Positions 35,083 through 45,661 of a stretch of 64,000 nt of DNA are shown here, one piece after another. The stretch spans positions 1 through 64,000 of the forward strand of contig NCSJ02000133.1 of the NCBI GenBank assembly GCA_002812745.2, read 5' to 3'. Every line of letters begins with the position of its first letter. Within the stretch, counting starts at the first letter, position 1. The position numbers were made by a program, and so were the translations under genes. This stretch comes from Scytalidium lignicola (Eukaryota > Ascomycota > Leotiomycetes). Under the pieces are notes generated by a model. It saw nothing but the letters and a program-made list of their open reading frames with translations. It made no database searches and was not told the DNA's origin.

Positions 35083-35528
35083 TTATACAATAAGTATAAG
35101 TTGTATATTAATAGTTTTATAATGAACATCTTAATATAATAAAAGTAATAATTTTAAAACTAGTAGTTTTTAACTTTAAGAACTTTGTAAAATAACTTTA
35201 TAACTTATAGAATTAAGCTTTTATAAAGACTAAGTTATTATATAAGCTTTAAAGGTAATTATATATAAAATTCTTAATTTAATAAAGTAATAAACTGTAT
35301 ATACACTTATAAAATATCTTATAAGTGCAAGTTTATACTTTTATACTTTATAATAATAATACAAAGAATAATTCATTAGATAACATGCTGAATAATAAGT
35401 AATTAAATTAAAACAAGTTTTTTCTTATTATTCTTATAAGCTTATATAACAAAGTATAGCTTTTTAAAAGCTTTTTCAGTTTTCTCATTCTTAATTTTAT
35501 TTACAAACTTAACATTGAATATATGTAT
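35083..35528. mobile_element. Internal fragment of the same LTR retroelement
   Basis: This AT-rich block aligns along its length, in the same orientation, with about 12098-12545 of the LTR element. Shared landmarks are AGCTTTAAAGGTA, ACAAAGAATAAT, AATAATAAGT and CTTTTTCAGTT. No LTR is present. It ends within a few bases of the GNAT coding remains. Confidence 0.75.
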
Positions 35529-36264
35529 AATCGCCGCCAACAACATCCCTGCCTTCTGGCAAGATCCGCACTGGATTTTTGCATGGCGCCATAGGACTCT
35601 CGAGCATCATATTGCCCAAGTCGCCAAGCGCTTCCCGCGTAATCTGATAACGACCGTGAAACTAAACGCCACCAGAAGACACTTGATCCAGAAACTGGCG
35701 ACATTGTGGGATATGCTCGTTGGATTCTACCTCCTACACATGCGACCACTGAGGACAGTACGCTGGCATGGCCTGAGGCTGTCGTCCTAGCGGCCGGGCC
35801 TGACGAAGAAGCTGAGATCCGGCGGATTGCAGATACTGCGATCTGGGATCCGAACACTGATTCAGATGAGCTGCTTCTTCCAATACGTGAAATTAAGAAC
35901 GAGATTTTGACAAGGAAACCTTATATGCGTGCGTGAAAATCGAGGACTTCAAATTTTAACACGTAGCGTAAGAGACGCATTCAGTTCTAACAACTCGCAG
36001 GGCTAGATTATTTAGCGGTTCACCCGCAGAATCAAGGTAAGGGGGTTGCTACGGCTTTAGTACAGAGTGGTCTCAGAGAGGCCGAAAATATGGGCTTAGA
36101 CANTTTTTTTTCACGCGATGAAAGCTGGAGTCGGAGTGTACAAGCGGCTTGGATTCTATATCGAAAAGGAGATTATCCAGGATGATTCTATGTACGGAGG
36201 AAATGGTGACCACCGCGTTTACCTTATGATCTACGACCAAAGTCACAATACTCATGTGGAATAA
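35529..36264 (+). pseudogene. GNAT-family N-acetyltransferase, 5'-truncated and frameshifted
   Basis: The body reads IAANNIPAFWQDPHWIFAWR in one frame and then, after a one-base shift near 35650, KTLDPETGDIVGYARWILP in another. A GT-AG intron (about 35930-36001) leads to the acetyl-CoA-binding motif HPQNQGKGVATALVQ, then GVYKRLGFYIEKE and a stop at 36262. The motif A (Q/R-x-x-G-x-G/A form) is well kept. The first ten to twenty residues expected of the family are missing, because retroelement sequence lies immediately upstream. An N before a run of eight Ts at 36103 breaks the frame again, and that one may be a sequencing artefact. The truncation is real in the assembly, so I call a pseudogene. 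Confidence 0.7.
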
Positions 36265-36758
36265 GGCCTGTCAGATTTGGTGGTTGGAGCACGATTAGGC
36301 AGAGAAAAATACTTGAAATTTACTGCAGTCACCGTAGATCGAATAAGACGCTGAAGATAATTGTCCGTTCGCATCCCGTATTCGCGAAGGCAACTGCCTA
36401 AATAATAATTACCGTTTTTGGTAAACGAATCGCTAGAGCTAGGCAGTATATTGAAGTAGTGGAGCCTTTTAACCAAATTGCCTACGATATAATAATAGCA
36501 GACTAACCACTTTTAAGAACATCTAACTTCGTATGACTCAAAATTCAAAGTTCATTTATTATTTACTAGCGGAGTCGGACAAAAGCGGACGAGGAACCTG
36601 AAACTCTATGGACATGTTTNGGGGGGTCCGTGGGACTATAACTAGGCCCGCGTTTCCCACAGGCGTGCAACATCTCTCTCTTTCTCTACTCTCTGATTGT
36701 TGCTAAAATTTAACAAAGCAGCACAATACCAAAACAAGAGGGGTAGAGACGGTATATC

Positions 36759-38065
36759 ATGGGCTCTTGGGATTGTTATTGTGCCATCTGCGGGGGTCCC
36801 TTTTGCACGTCAAGCGTGGCAAGAAAACCACGCAGCAAAAGGTTTTGGCAACGTCACGGCTTAGACAAGCCGCCACAAGCCCAAGATCAAGATGGCGCCA
36901 GACAAAGGGGTGCTGATTCCGAGCCCGATGCCGATGCCCACCACGAAGATGCGAGGGATGAATCACCTAGAGAGGATGATAGCTCCCGGAGCAACGAAGA
37001 CGAGGACGGCTCCTTCGATCCAGATGTCATTTCCGCAGGAACGTCTGCATGGATGACGCAACTCCATGTTTTAAGCCATCGCGCTGGGGTAGTCGAGGGG
37101 ATGTAAGCAGCTTTTCCACGATCTCGTCCCTGTTCCACGCAGTTATCATCTTGATGACTATATAATTTCATATTCTGGAATCGAAGCACGCTGACCACAA
37201 ATATCCCCACAGCGGTTTTATCTCTGGAGTGGGCAAGTATTATGATTCCGCCATGGTCAAAGTGGATCCTGGTGATGATCCAGATTTTGATGAGAATGCG
37301 GAGTTCATCTGCTACGACAGCGCCTTCCCCTTCCACTGGTGCTGCTTTGAACTTTTGATCGCCGTCTTCGAAAAGTCGGGTGTCGCCGAGCTCGATAAAA
37401 ACCTCCTGTTCTGGACCATGTCTAGAGCTAAATCGTTGTTTGCCAGTAGTTTAGATAAGCTAGACTATGGCGAGGCTGGTCCGATTCAGGAGCAATGGTG
37501 GACGGAAGAAGCAGGAAAAGAGTTTGTTGTTGTACAACCGACAGCGTCGATAGGAAAGGTTGTTGAGGTGATCAAAAATAAATGCTCCAAGTTAATGTCT
37601 GCATTCAACCCTACATTGAGCCAGGCTTATAAGATAAGTCGAGTCAGAAATGACCCTTTCAAGGGACTGCCTGTTGAGCTACTAGACAGGATCTGTAGCT
37701 TCATATCTCTCGGACCTCTCGTTGCCCTGGCCACGGCTTCAGTGATCATTGATAGCTACTTTACAGATCAAGGCATTAGCTTTTGGAGACGATACATTGA
37801 GGATAATATGCCCTGGAATTTCGAAATGCTTCGGCTTCTCGACAGCGCCGCTTCTGATCCAGTAAACCAGACCACTAAGATGGAGTCACATAGGATGAAT
37901 TATACGAAGATCTTGTTGTGGATAGATGAAGAATCTACCCCACGACGTTGGATGAGGGGCCCATTTATGAGTATGGCAAATCGTCGGCGCATATGGGACG
38001 TCTGCGAGCAGCTTGAGGAACTCTATTGGAAGCAATGTGCTAGACGGAATGTAATAAGGAAATAG
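36759..38065 (+). CDS. F-box domain protein
   Basis: Exons 36759-37102 and 37213-38065 (110-nt intron) give 398 residues. It opens MGSWDCYCAICGGPF, a Cys-containing start common to a family of ascomycete F-box proteins, followed by an acidic, low-complexity Asp/Glu/Ser region (about residues 45-90). The F-box lies at about 256-300: FKGLPVELLDRICSFISLG. A C-terminal segment rich in Trp and basic residues would form the target-binding part. F-box proteins join the SCF ubiquitin ligase through Skp1. The target is unknown, and nothing ties it to the nearby metabolic genes. Higher GC in the first exon than its surroundings is noticeable. Confidence 0.8.
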
Positions 38066-38388
38066 ACCAAACGTGAGAAGTGAATTGAATTGCTATCCTA
38101 TGATGAATTCTGTCATATAATTTATATTAGAGATTATATTGAAAAACTGACATGATGGCTGAGATAAAATATATAATTTTTACCCCTGAAAATATAATTA
38201 TAAGTATTAGGGGTGTATTTACATACCCGTAGCCATTCTGACACGATGGTTTTCATTTTGACAAGTATATATCGTACTTACACACAGCTAAATCATTTGA
38301 ATTATTGGGTAGCTTTATGGTCTGTAGAGTCACATGCAATTTCTCCATATCCCTCACGAGTATGCATTCAACACTCATTGATAACCAC
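38066..38388. other. Short AT-rich convergent intergenic region
   Basis: No gene. It lies between the convergent ends of the F-box and RidA genes and is likely terminator DNA. Confidence 0.3.
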
Positions 38389-38844
38389 CTAAAAAATCGC
38401 CGTTGCCTTGATCTCGACCAAAAACCTCGGATCTGGCAACTCACGCACGCCAATTGTCGCGCGGGTGGGTGCACTCCCTCGATCCGGCCAGATCTTGTTC
38501 CATTCTTCGTTCATGCCCGCATATTGAGTCTTCATGTCCAGCACATACACCGTGGCATCCACGATATTATGCAAGCCGGCTTGGCCATCGGAAGCCCCTT
38601 TGATGATGCTCTCAATGCGACGCAGAACCGCTGCGGTTTGGACGCGGATGTCGCAGGTGTAGCTGCCGTCGGCGTTCGTGGTGACGCCCTCGTATGTTCC
38701 GTCCGGGCTCACAGCCGCAATGCCGGAGATGTAGATGGTGTGACTGCTTGCTGGAGGGACTACCCGGGCGTGAGCGTATCGAGTTGCGCCCGGTGGTGTT
38801 TGGGGATCGAGGAGGAAGGATTGCCCGTTAGTTGATGGAGACAT
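38389..38844 (-). CDS. RidA/YjgF family protein (reactive imine deaminase type)
   Basis: A single-exon gene of 151 residues. It shows the family fold markers: YAHARVVPPASSHTIYISG at residues 23-41, then a middle helix region (RRIESIIKGA), VDATVYVLDM and the substrate-site block PTRATIGVRELPDPR with the conserved Arg. The spacing and the TYEGVTTNADGSYTCDIRVQ insert place it among the fungal 2-aminomuconate deaminase-like RidA proteins. The family hydrolyses unstable enamine/imine intermediates, often those released by PLP enzymes. An ornithine-aminotransferase-like gene and an amino-acid transporter sit 10 kb away, a plausible but unproven link. No peroxisomal or mitochondrial signal is obvious. 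Confidence 0.88.
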   Translation of the reverse strand: MSPSTNGQSFLLDPQTPPGATRYAHARVVPPASSHTIYISGIAAVSPDGTYEGVTTNADGSYTCDIRVQTAAVLRRIESIIKGASDGQAGLHNIVDATVYVLDMKTQYAGMNEEWNKIWPDRGSAPTRATIGVRELPDPRFLVEIKATAIF

Positions 38845-40363
38845 GTTGTTGCGGCGAGATGCTGTCTGTGTTCAGAAGGTGCGCGCTCGGCGTGAGAAAG
38901 AGGTCACCTTGGTAAGAGCTGAACCTATATTCACTTTGGTGTGGTAAAAATGGCGGGCAGTCCGACTTAATCGCGGACATAGGAGAAGTTGAACAGTCGG
39001 GAACTCCGAAAATTCACAGTGGAGAAGCATCTCCATCATTCANTTTTTTTTTCATATGGTTTGTAATGATCCCGTGCTTCATTCCCGTAAACACCTTTCA
39101 TGCATTTCATCTACGGTATCTATAACTGACGTTACTGGTTATCAAACTTCCATCCCTATGCCAGGAGAAATTTGGAGTGGATTTCCATGTTGATCATGGT
39201 TACACTGTGTAAACAATGGTCATAACCGAAGTACTTTGGCTAATGACCCATCACCAGGCGAATTGATTTCATATTCTGCAAGAGTGTGACTGTGAGTGTG
39301 AGTTATATCCCCATAACCATCGGTGGCTCCGATAATTATGGTATTGCGGGGTATCCACGCACTCCCAATATTACTTTAAGGTTTACATCTTTGTGAAGCC
39401 ATCACGTGTTTAGAGTACTGTTAAAATTTGATATATTTAGCTTCTTTATGATCTAAGCTAATGTTTTATCTTTCTCAGCATTCTAAATACTTCTGTTTTA
39501 CTTGTATAAAGACAGACCTTTAAAAAAAATAATGCTTTTACCTATTTGACTTAAAGAATATCATAGAATGGTTGTTATGATCAGTATTATCACCCTAACT
39601 AGACGGAGGACTACTATCTTATAAGGGCAAACAAAAGTATTAGTTGGATTATACTATATTATTAACAACACTGATCTAAATCGGCCCCGGCAGGGAACTT
39701 TATATGTTTAGCAGGGAGCGAGAACGGACACCATCACGACATCTTGATAGGCTCAAAAAGGTGGCTATGTTCCAGATAACAGGGATTAGCAAAAACTTTA
39801 TATAGAAAACATAGAAATTATAACCGACTCTCAAGGGGCGCAAAAGAAGTCCCCTTCCGCGTGCTGTGCGGTTTTAGCTGACGGGGATCCAGAATTAGCT
39901 CTGAAAGAACCCTTGACTGACCTTTTCCAATTTTAGCTAACGACAGTTGTAACTAAGGAGCCGAAACAGGTCGTCCTTTAATACTAGTCTATCTACCATC
40001 GATCACCTTCGACTCACCCTTGCTCACCTTGACTCACCAAAAATTACCAGTAAAGCAGCTCTAATCACCTTTCCGAACGGAAAGAGATCTTGTTCATGTC
40101 AAGATTGGCGTGTGATAACCGACTGTTATTTACAGGATAGTAGGGATTTCATGTATTTGGTGATAAATTCCAAATGTTCTATATACTTCCTTATTCAAGA
40201 ATATTGACCTTATAGTTACCATCGGTATTGAGTAAGGATTGAGCTTCTTCCCAAGAAGCATGCACAGCCTGTGCTCTTTGTTCGTTTCTTGCCGTAATTT
40301 CACACCTAAGATATTTAATGAGTTTTGTTTACTCTGTCTATGAAATGACTTTAGTGTGATAAC
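38845..40363. other. Long intergenic region without a supported gene
   Basis: About 1.5 kb. It holds an N before a T run (39043) and a CGGCCCCG at 39682-39689. No coding frame or repeat is supported on either strand. Confidence 0.4.
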
Positions 40364-42214
40364 TCACTTAAATGGAAGTGGACAAGCAGCAATTGACTGG
40401 GTTACAGCATCTCTCTCAATATCAATTGGTTTCCCACTCTCATCCTTTGCTGGACTGATATCAAAGGCCCACAAAATTCGTGCTATAGCCAAGAACAATG
40501 TCTTTTCTGCTACGTGGAGGCCTGGACAGATCCGACGTCCAGCACCAAATGTCCAAGAATCTCTATTACGGACATCTGCTGCTGTCGCTGCCTGTCCTAA
40601 TGATAATTCAGCATTATGTCTTGCCGGGTTGAAGACTCGTGGATCTTCAAATTGTAGCTCATCATTGTTACATGACCATACCGCGAGAACGACGGTGGCT
40701 CCGGCGGGAATGTAATATCCGTCCACATTATCCGCATTTCTTGCTGCGTGTGGAACTGCGCCACTAATTGCTGTTGGCATCCCTATAGAATATTAGCAGA
40801 GGCACATTCTTGTTGGGAAATAGGAGCTGCCAACATCGTAAACTCTCCTTAATCACGCAGCGAATATACGGAAGGTTATCAAAATCTTCAAATTCTGGAA
40901 GCTTGTCACCAACAACTTTATCCAGTTCCCTCTGAGCAGCTCGCTGTGCGTCTGGGAAAAGGGCCATTGCCTAAAGAACCATCATGTAAGTTAACCTAAA
41001 AGAATAGTCGGACACAAGAAGAAGCCTATTGGTTACCTTAATAAAGCCAATTAGGGTGTTCCTTGAAGTATCCGCTCCGCCCTCAAAGGATATTCCAGCA
41101 ATATATGCAGCTGCATGATCTGTGAGAAGTTGTGTAGTGGATGGGTCTTTCCACGTCTGTTGAGCCCGAACAATGTCGGACACGAAATCTAGGTAGGGGT
41201 CGTCAATAATCTGAAAAGATATTGAGAAGCATAATCAAGGTTTAACTTACTTGGTAATGGCCCAGGCTTTTCGCTTCTCTGTTTGGCTTCTTCAAATAGA
41301 TTATAGAAGTGCTTTCTTTCAGCATGATAGATTCTTGTTGCTTTTGTGGCAAATGGGTTTAAAGACACTGGCAATAGCTTCACAACACCTCGAAGCATCG
41401 GAAACCAGTCAAGATATTGACTTCCGTGTATCAATTTGAAAAATCCGTGAGCATTCTCAAACAACTTCTGGAGGGCAGGTGAATCGTAAGAATTGACGCG
41501 GAATCCATATGTCATACTAGTAGCAATACTAGTAGTCGTTCTACCGATATGGTTGACAAATGAAGCAGGATCCTCAAGAAGGTCAAAGCAGAGCTTTTTG
41601 GTTTCTAAGGACTGATAAGGTATATATTTGGCGGCAACATTGGAGTTCAAAAACATGTGATAAAGCTTTCGTTCGATTTTCCAGAGATTATCATACCTGC
41701 CAAACATGTTAAGATACTGTTTTATTACTTATAGCATAAAAAATATATACTAACCCTCGCATTATAATCCTTGAATGCTCCCAAACGTCTTGGATGTAAA
41801 GGCTAGGACGATCTGCATAGTTGCTGCTTCGTTTATCAACAATCTTCTTAATCATATCCCCTCTAGCTAGTACAATTACAGTCTGCTGACCAAGTTGGAG
41901 AGAGAAAATTGGGCCATCTACATTTGTCATTATAACTTATTTGTTGCGTGAGAACACTTGACTTACACTCCTTGCTCCATCTTTGGTAAGCAAGGTGGGT
42001 ATCTTTTCGTGGTAGTTGATGAAGGTTACCAATAACCGGGAGAGTCGGAGGACCTTGTAAAGTATTAGCATAACAACTGTAAGCACAATTATTTGTAGTT
42101 CTTACCAGGTGGACAGCCCTTAGGTCTACGTCCAATAAAAATTAGGACATAGAAAATCAGAAGCACAAAGAAAGATAGAGCTATCTTTGGTGCAAATGCT
42201 ATAATAACTTGCAT
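40364..42214 (-). CDS. Cytochrome P450 monooxygenase (first of two)
   Basis: Seven exons (42214-42106, 42053-41967, 41917-41755, 41696-41251, 41188-41037, 40970-40835, 40782-40364) fuse without frame loss into 503 residues. A membrane anchor (LSFFVLLIFYVLIFIG) leads to the Pro hinge CPPGPPTLPVIGNLHQLP. The I-helix reads AGISFEGGADTS with the oxygen-activating Asp-Thr, the ExxR is KESLR, and the haem loop is FGAGRRICPGLHVAE with the thiolate Cys. The style is that of ascomycete P450s of the O-methylsterigmatocystin oxidoreductase/OrdA group. It likely hydroxylates a hydrophobic small molecule at the ER membrane. It is the first gene of the dense cluster. Two CGG-N2-CCG sites lie about 225-250 bp upstream. 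Confidence 0.88.
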
Positions 42215-43269
42215 GGTAGCGATTTAATTACTTAGAATTGTTTATCAATGGTTGAAAGATCTTGCGTGGAGTTCTGTCTAGTCAAATAACCTTTGAAAGA
42301 CTAGTTTCCTCTAGTCTTACACACAATTGCACCTTCTCCGAGAATGCCGATCTCAGAAAGTTCTAAATCTCCTACGAAATAACGATAGTACTTACTGTAT
42401 TAGGATTATGGTGGATGTAGTGAGGGTTCAAGGGAACACCGGTGCCGTATTTCATCGGTACCGCTTTCCTTCCGTTTCATGGCGCAAAAAACCGGATTCA
42501 GAGAGCCAACCCCTCCAAAAGCACTAGCAACTTCATCCTTCACTTTCTTTCTAGCTGTCTGCTCATATATTTAGTTTAATAGTCTATTCAATTAAAAACT
42601 TCCTCGAAGTTGATATCACGAGACTAATAAAATTATATGAATTAGACGATTAGTATTGCACAGGAATTGATGACGAGAGAAAAGCAAAATTCGCAATAGC
42701 TGCTCTGCTTCTTCGTGTAAAAGAGGGGTTGTTGATAAGGAGTTTAAAATAGTGAAAAGTACACGTATCGGATGTGTTAAGGAATTTCTCAAGGATTCGA
42801 AGTACTTCATATTTGGAAGAGGTGCTACGTCTTCGCGAATGCAGCAAGGGACACAGTGTCGTCACAATGGCCATTAGTATTTCATCCAACCTAAATTAGC
42901 ATTCCTATTGCTCCCCAAGGTCACAACTGCAACGATGCAGTTGTAGGCTATAGAGCCTCCTCGACGCATACTCTTCCTAAAACCAAGGCCGTAAACCAGT
43001 AAGCCCTATCTCTATAGGCAGCAAATAATCGTTCTATTCCAAGTCTGCAACATCCTACACTTAGGAATTTTAGGTGGCTAGTTAAAAGGATGTAATTTAG
43101 ATATTATGAAACACAAGATTCAAATAGTTTAGGGATTATTTATAATAGAATATGGTCGCCGTTCCAGTAAAAGAAACCAAAGACTTTGATTTTCCTCCCT
43201 ATGACAGCTTTAATAATTGTCGACGGGTGGAGAAAGAAATAAAGAATTTAATCATCTATTAAATGATCT
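42215..43269. other. Intergenic region upstream of the first P450
   Basis: About 1 kb with no supported gene. It holds two candidate regulatory sites (42440-42463). Confidence 0.4.
42440..42463. promoter_or_regulatory. Paired CGG-N2-CCG sites upstream of the first P450
   Basis: CGGTGCCG at 42440-42447 and CGGTACCG at 42456-42463, 16 bp apart start to start, about 230-250 bp before the P450 start codon. Candidate Zn2Cys6 binding sites. Confidence 0.35.
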
Positions 43270-44203
43270 TCACATTCCATGCCGATATAGAACTAATCCT
43301 CCATCAACAGGGATAACAGCACCTGTAACAAATGAAGCATCCGTACTTGATAACCATGTCATGGTCTTCCCAATATCCTCTGGACTTCCCAATCTCCGCA
43401 ACGGAGTCACTTGGGTCATTTTTTCCGCTGCTCCTGCAGGTGATGTCTGACGAAATAGTGAAGTGTCAATCAGACCTGGACAAACCGCATTCACTCGTAT
43501 TCCGTGTGGCCCGTAGTCTTGTGCATCGGTCTTACAGATCCCAATAATAGCGTGTTTTGATGCAGAATAATGGCTCATTCCTGAAGAGGCATTCATCCCC
43601 GCAAGTGAAGAGACAGAGATGATACTTCCACGGATCGAGCCGGCATCCGGAAGAGGGTTTTGTATCATCATTTGCTTTATCTCAGCTCGATGACAAAGCC
43701 ATGTCTAAGAGTATAGTCAGCTATGGACATCTACAAATATTTTAATTTTGATAAAACAAAAAGACTTTACGTACTCCATATTCATTTACTTTGATAGTTC
43801 GGTCATAAGCCTGGACATCAATCTCATGAATGGGTGTTCGCTGCGGCACAACTCCAGCAATATTATTGGCATAATCTATCCGTCCAAAGGCAGTAACGCA
43901 AGCCTTAACAAATGACTCGACCGATGCTTCGTCGGCGATATCAACCAGTTCAATTCGGACATCTGTACCGGGGAACTTTGAGGATATGTTGGCCTTGGTG
44001 ACTTCCAAACCTGATAAATTGATGTCCCCTAGAAATATTTTGTTACAGCCGGCAGCGACAAAACAAAGAGCAGCTCCTTGACCAATACCTAATGAGCTTA
44101 AATGAGCGTAAATTTCAAGTATAATAAGGATATGGGCCGGCTCACCAGATGCCGCTCCTGTGAGGAGAGCCACTCCTGGTAGTCTTGCCCTCTCTGAGAT
44201 CAT
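43270..44203 (-). CDS. Short-chain dehydrogenase/reductase, catalytically complete
   Basis: Exons 44203-44146, 44088-43775 and 43704-43270 give 268 residues, the normal SDR length. All family motifs are present: the cofactor loop TGAASGIGQG at residues 16-25, LGDINLSG for cofactor choice, the NNIAG form of NNAG, a Ser in ISVSSLAG, and the catalytic YSASKHA with Tyr and Lys. The late CPGLIDT and PVDGG are also normal. The residue after the second beta strand (Asp) favours NAD(H). It probably interconverts an alcohol and a ketone in the pathway, supplying the ketone for the Baeyer-Villiger enzyme. It is divergent from the second SDR across 338 bp. Confidence 0.9.
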
Positions 44204-44541
44204 TGCTCAGTGGGCTTCTAATTAATTGTAGATATGTACCTTTAAAGACAGGGGAACAAGAATGTAATGTAGGAAATCCCTCTTTCACCAATTTAACTAT
44301 TGACCAAGACAAATTACTTTTAAGTATATCCTTTCCCGCTCGGACGGCAGTCATCCCCACCTCTCGGTCCACGTCTGATTGCCCGCCGCTAGCCATTCCA
44401 CCCGCATATTCCGCTTATGCATGGAGACCGAGAGTCAAACCAACTCATTTCCAATTTGATAACACTCTCTTAGTATTATTTAAATATTCTATTCTCCGCT
44501 TCTGGCGTAGCTAGAATACTTGTGAAAGGTAAATAGTCATA
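44204..44541. promoter_or_regulatory. Bidirectional promoter of the two SDR genes
   Basis: 338 bp between divergent start codons. It contains the half-sites CTCGGT (44363-44368) and ACCGAG (44427-44432) in inverted order, but no close CGG-N2-CCG pair. Confidence 0.45.
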
Positions 44542-45462
44542 ATGCCACAATTTGAAGGAACTGCTTTGATTATTGGAGCAGGAGGTGGTAAGTTCTTCTC
44601 ATCACTAGTAACTAAAGGATATGTGTGACCCGTTACAATTTTCATACAGGAATTGGCAGATCTGTCGCAGAAAAGTTGATAGAAGAAGGCTGCACTAGGA
44701 TCGCATTAGCTGATCTTAATAAAGAGACGTTGAACGATACCTATTCTCTGCTGAAAGGTAAATGTTCGGGGGAGGTAAATTTGATGCAAATCGAGGTCGA
44801 TATTCGAAAGGAGGAAGATATAGACGCCATGATGAAGGTAGTTGTGGAATCATTTGAGTCTATTCATTATTGCGCAAATTGTGCAGCTATTCCTCCTCAA
44901 CCTGCTTCTTCAACAGATATGCATGTGCAGGACTTCTTAAATCTGATAGAGACAAACCAGCGAGGAGTAAGTCTTCATAATCTAAATATATGTCAATCTT
45001 GCTATTGGGTCTTTTCTGTTAACCACCATATTCCATCAACAGACTTGGCTCTTGATGCGGAGCGAAATACGACAGATATTGAAGCAAGAACGACATCCAT
45101 TTGGGCCTCGTTCCACTCGCGCTAGCATCGTGAACGTAGCATCTATTGACGGTCTTGCCTCCGAACCCAAACTGGCATCATTCGCCGCGGTCAATCATGG
45201 TATTGTGGGTATGACTAGATCTACAGCTTCAGATTATATAGACTCTGGTATTCGCTTTAATATCGTTTGCCCCTCTGCGACTGAGACTCCATTCTTGAGT
45301 AAAGAGAGCCGCAAAGCTCTTACGTGTTGTCTTCCTGATGGCTTGGTAAACGATCCGGCAGAGGTTGCTAATGCCGTGGCATTCCTGCTTAGCTCTCGAT
45401 CTTCAGCCATCAACGGAGTTTCGCTCCCTGTTGATCGCGGTTGGTCTCTCTACCATCACTAG
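44542..45462 (+). CDS. SDR-fold protein lacking the catalytic Tyr and Lys
   Basis: Exons 44542-44587, 44650-44966 and 45043-45462 give 260 residues. The nucleotide-binding loop is intact (IGAGGGIGRSVAEK, residues 11-24) and DLNKET follows as the cofactor-selecting part. Aligned to the neighbouring SDR, the active-site stretch YSASKHA reads FAAVNHG, so the catalytic Tyr is Phe and the Lys is Asn. The NNAG motif has become NCAAI. The Ser position (NVASIDG) is kept. Fold and length are otherwise complete, with no stop or frameshift. It may bind NAD(P) without normal SDR chemistry: a scaffold, a lyase or isomerase using other residues, or a regulatory partner. Shared intron positions with the neighbour (after the Gly-rich loop, and before TWL) indicate that the two arose by inverted duplication. 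Confidence 0.85.
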
Positions 45463-45661
45463 TCGCAGTTCACAGCAGAATTCAAGATAGTAAACAAACT
45501 AGTTAAAGAGTTTCTAAGCATTGTAGATAATATATCTATATTTTTAATCCCGGGCAATATCCACAGCAGAATATGTTCAGGCTATTATAAAATCTGACAA
45601 TTTAATACTTTGATCTCCTATCATATAGGCGGCAAATTGAGCTATTGAACAGGTTATGGCA

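Noticed and set aside
35501..35857. 118-codon minus-strand frame
   Set aside because: Antisense shadow of the GNAT coding remains.
36887..37336. 149-codon minus-strand frame
   Set aside because: Antisense to the first exon and intron of the F-box gene.
42616..42889. Minus-strand frames of 64-79 codons upstream of the first P450
   Set aside because: Two overlapping frames, neither with a recognisable domain or intron signals.
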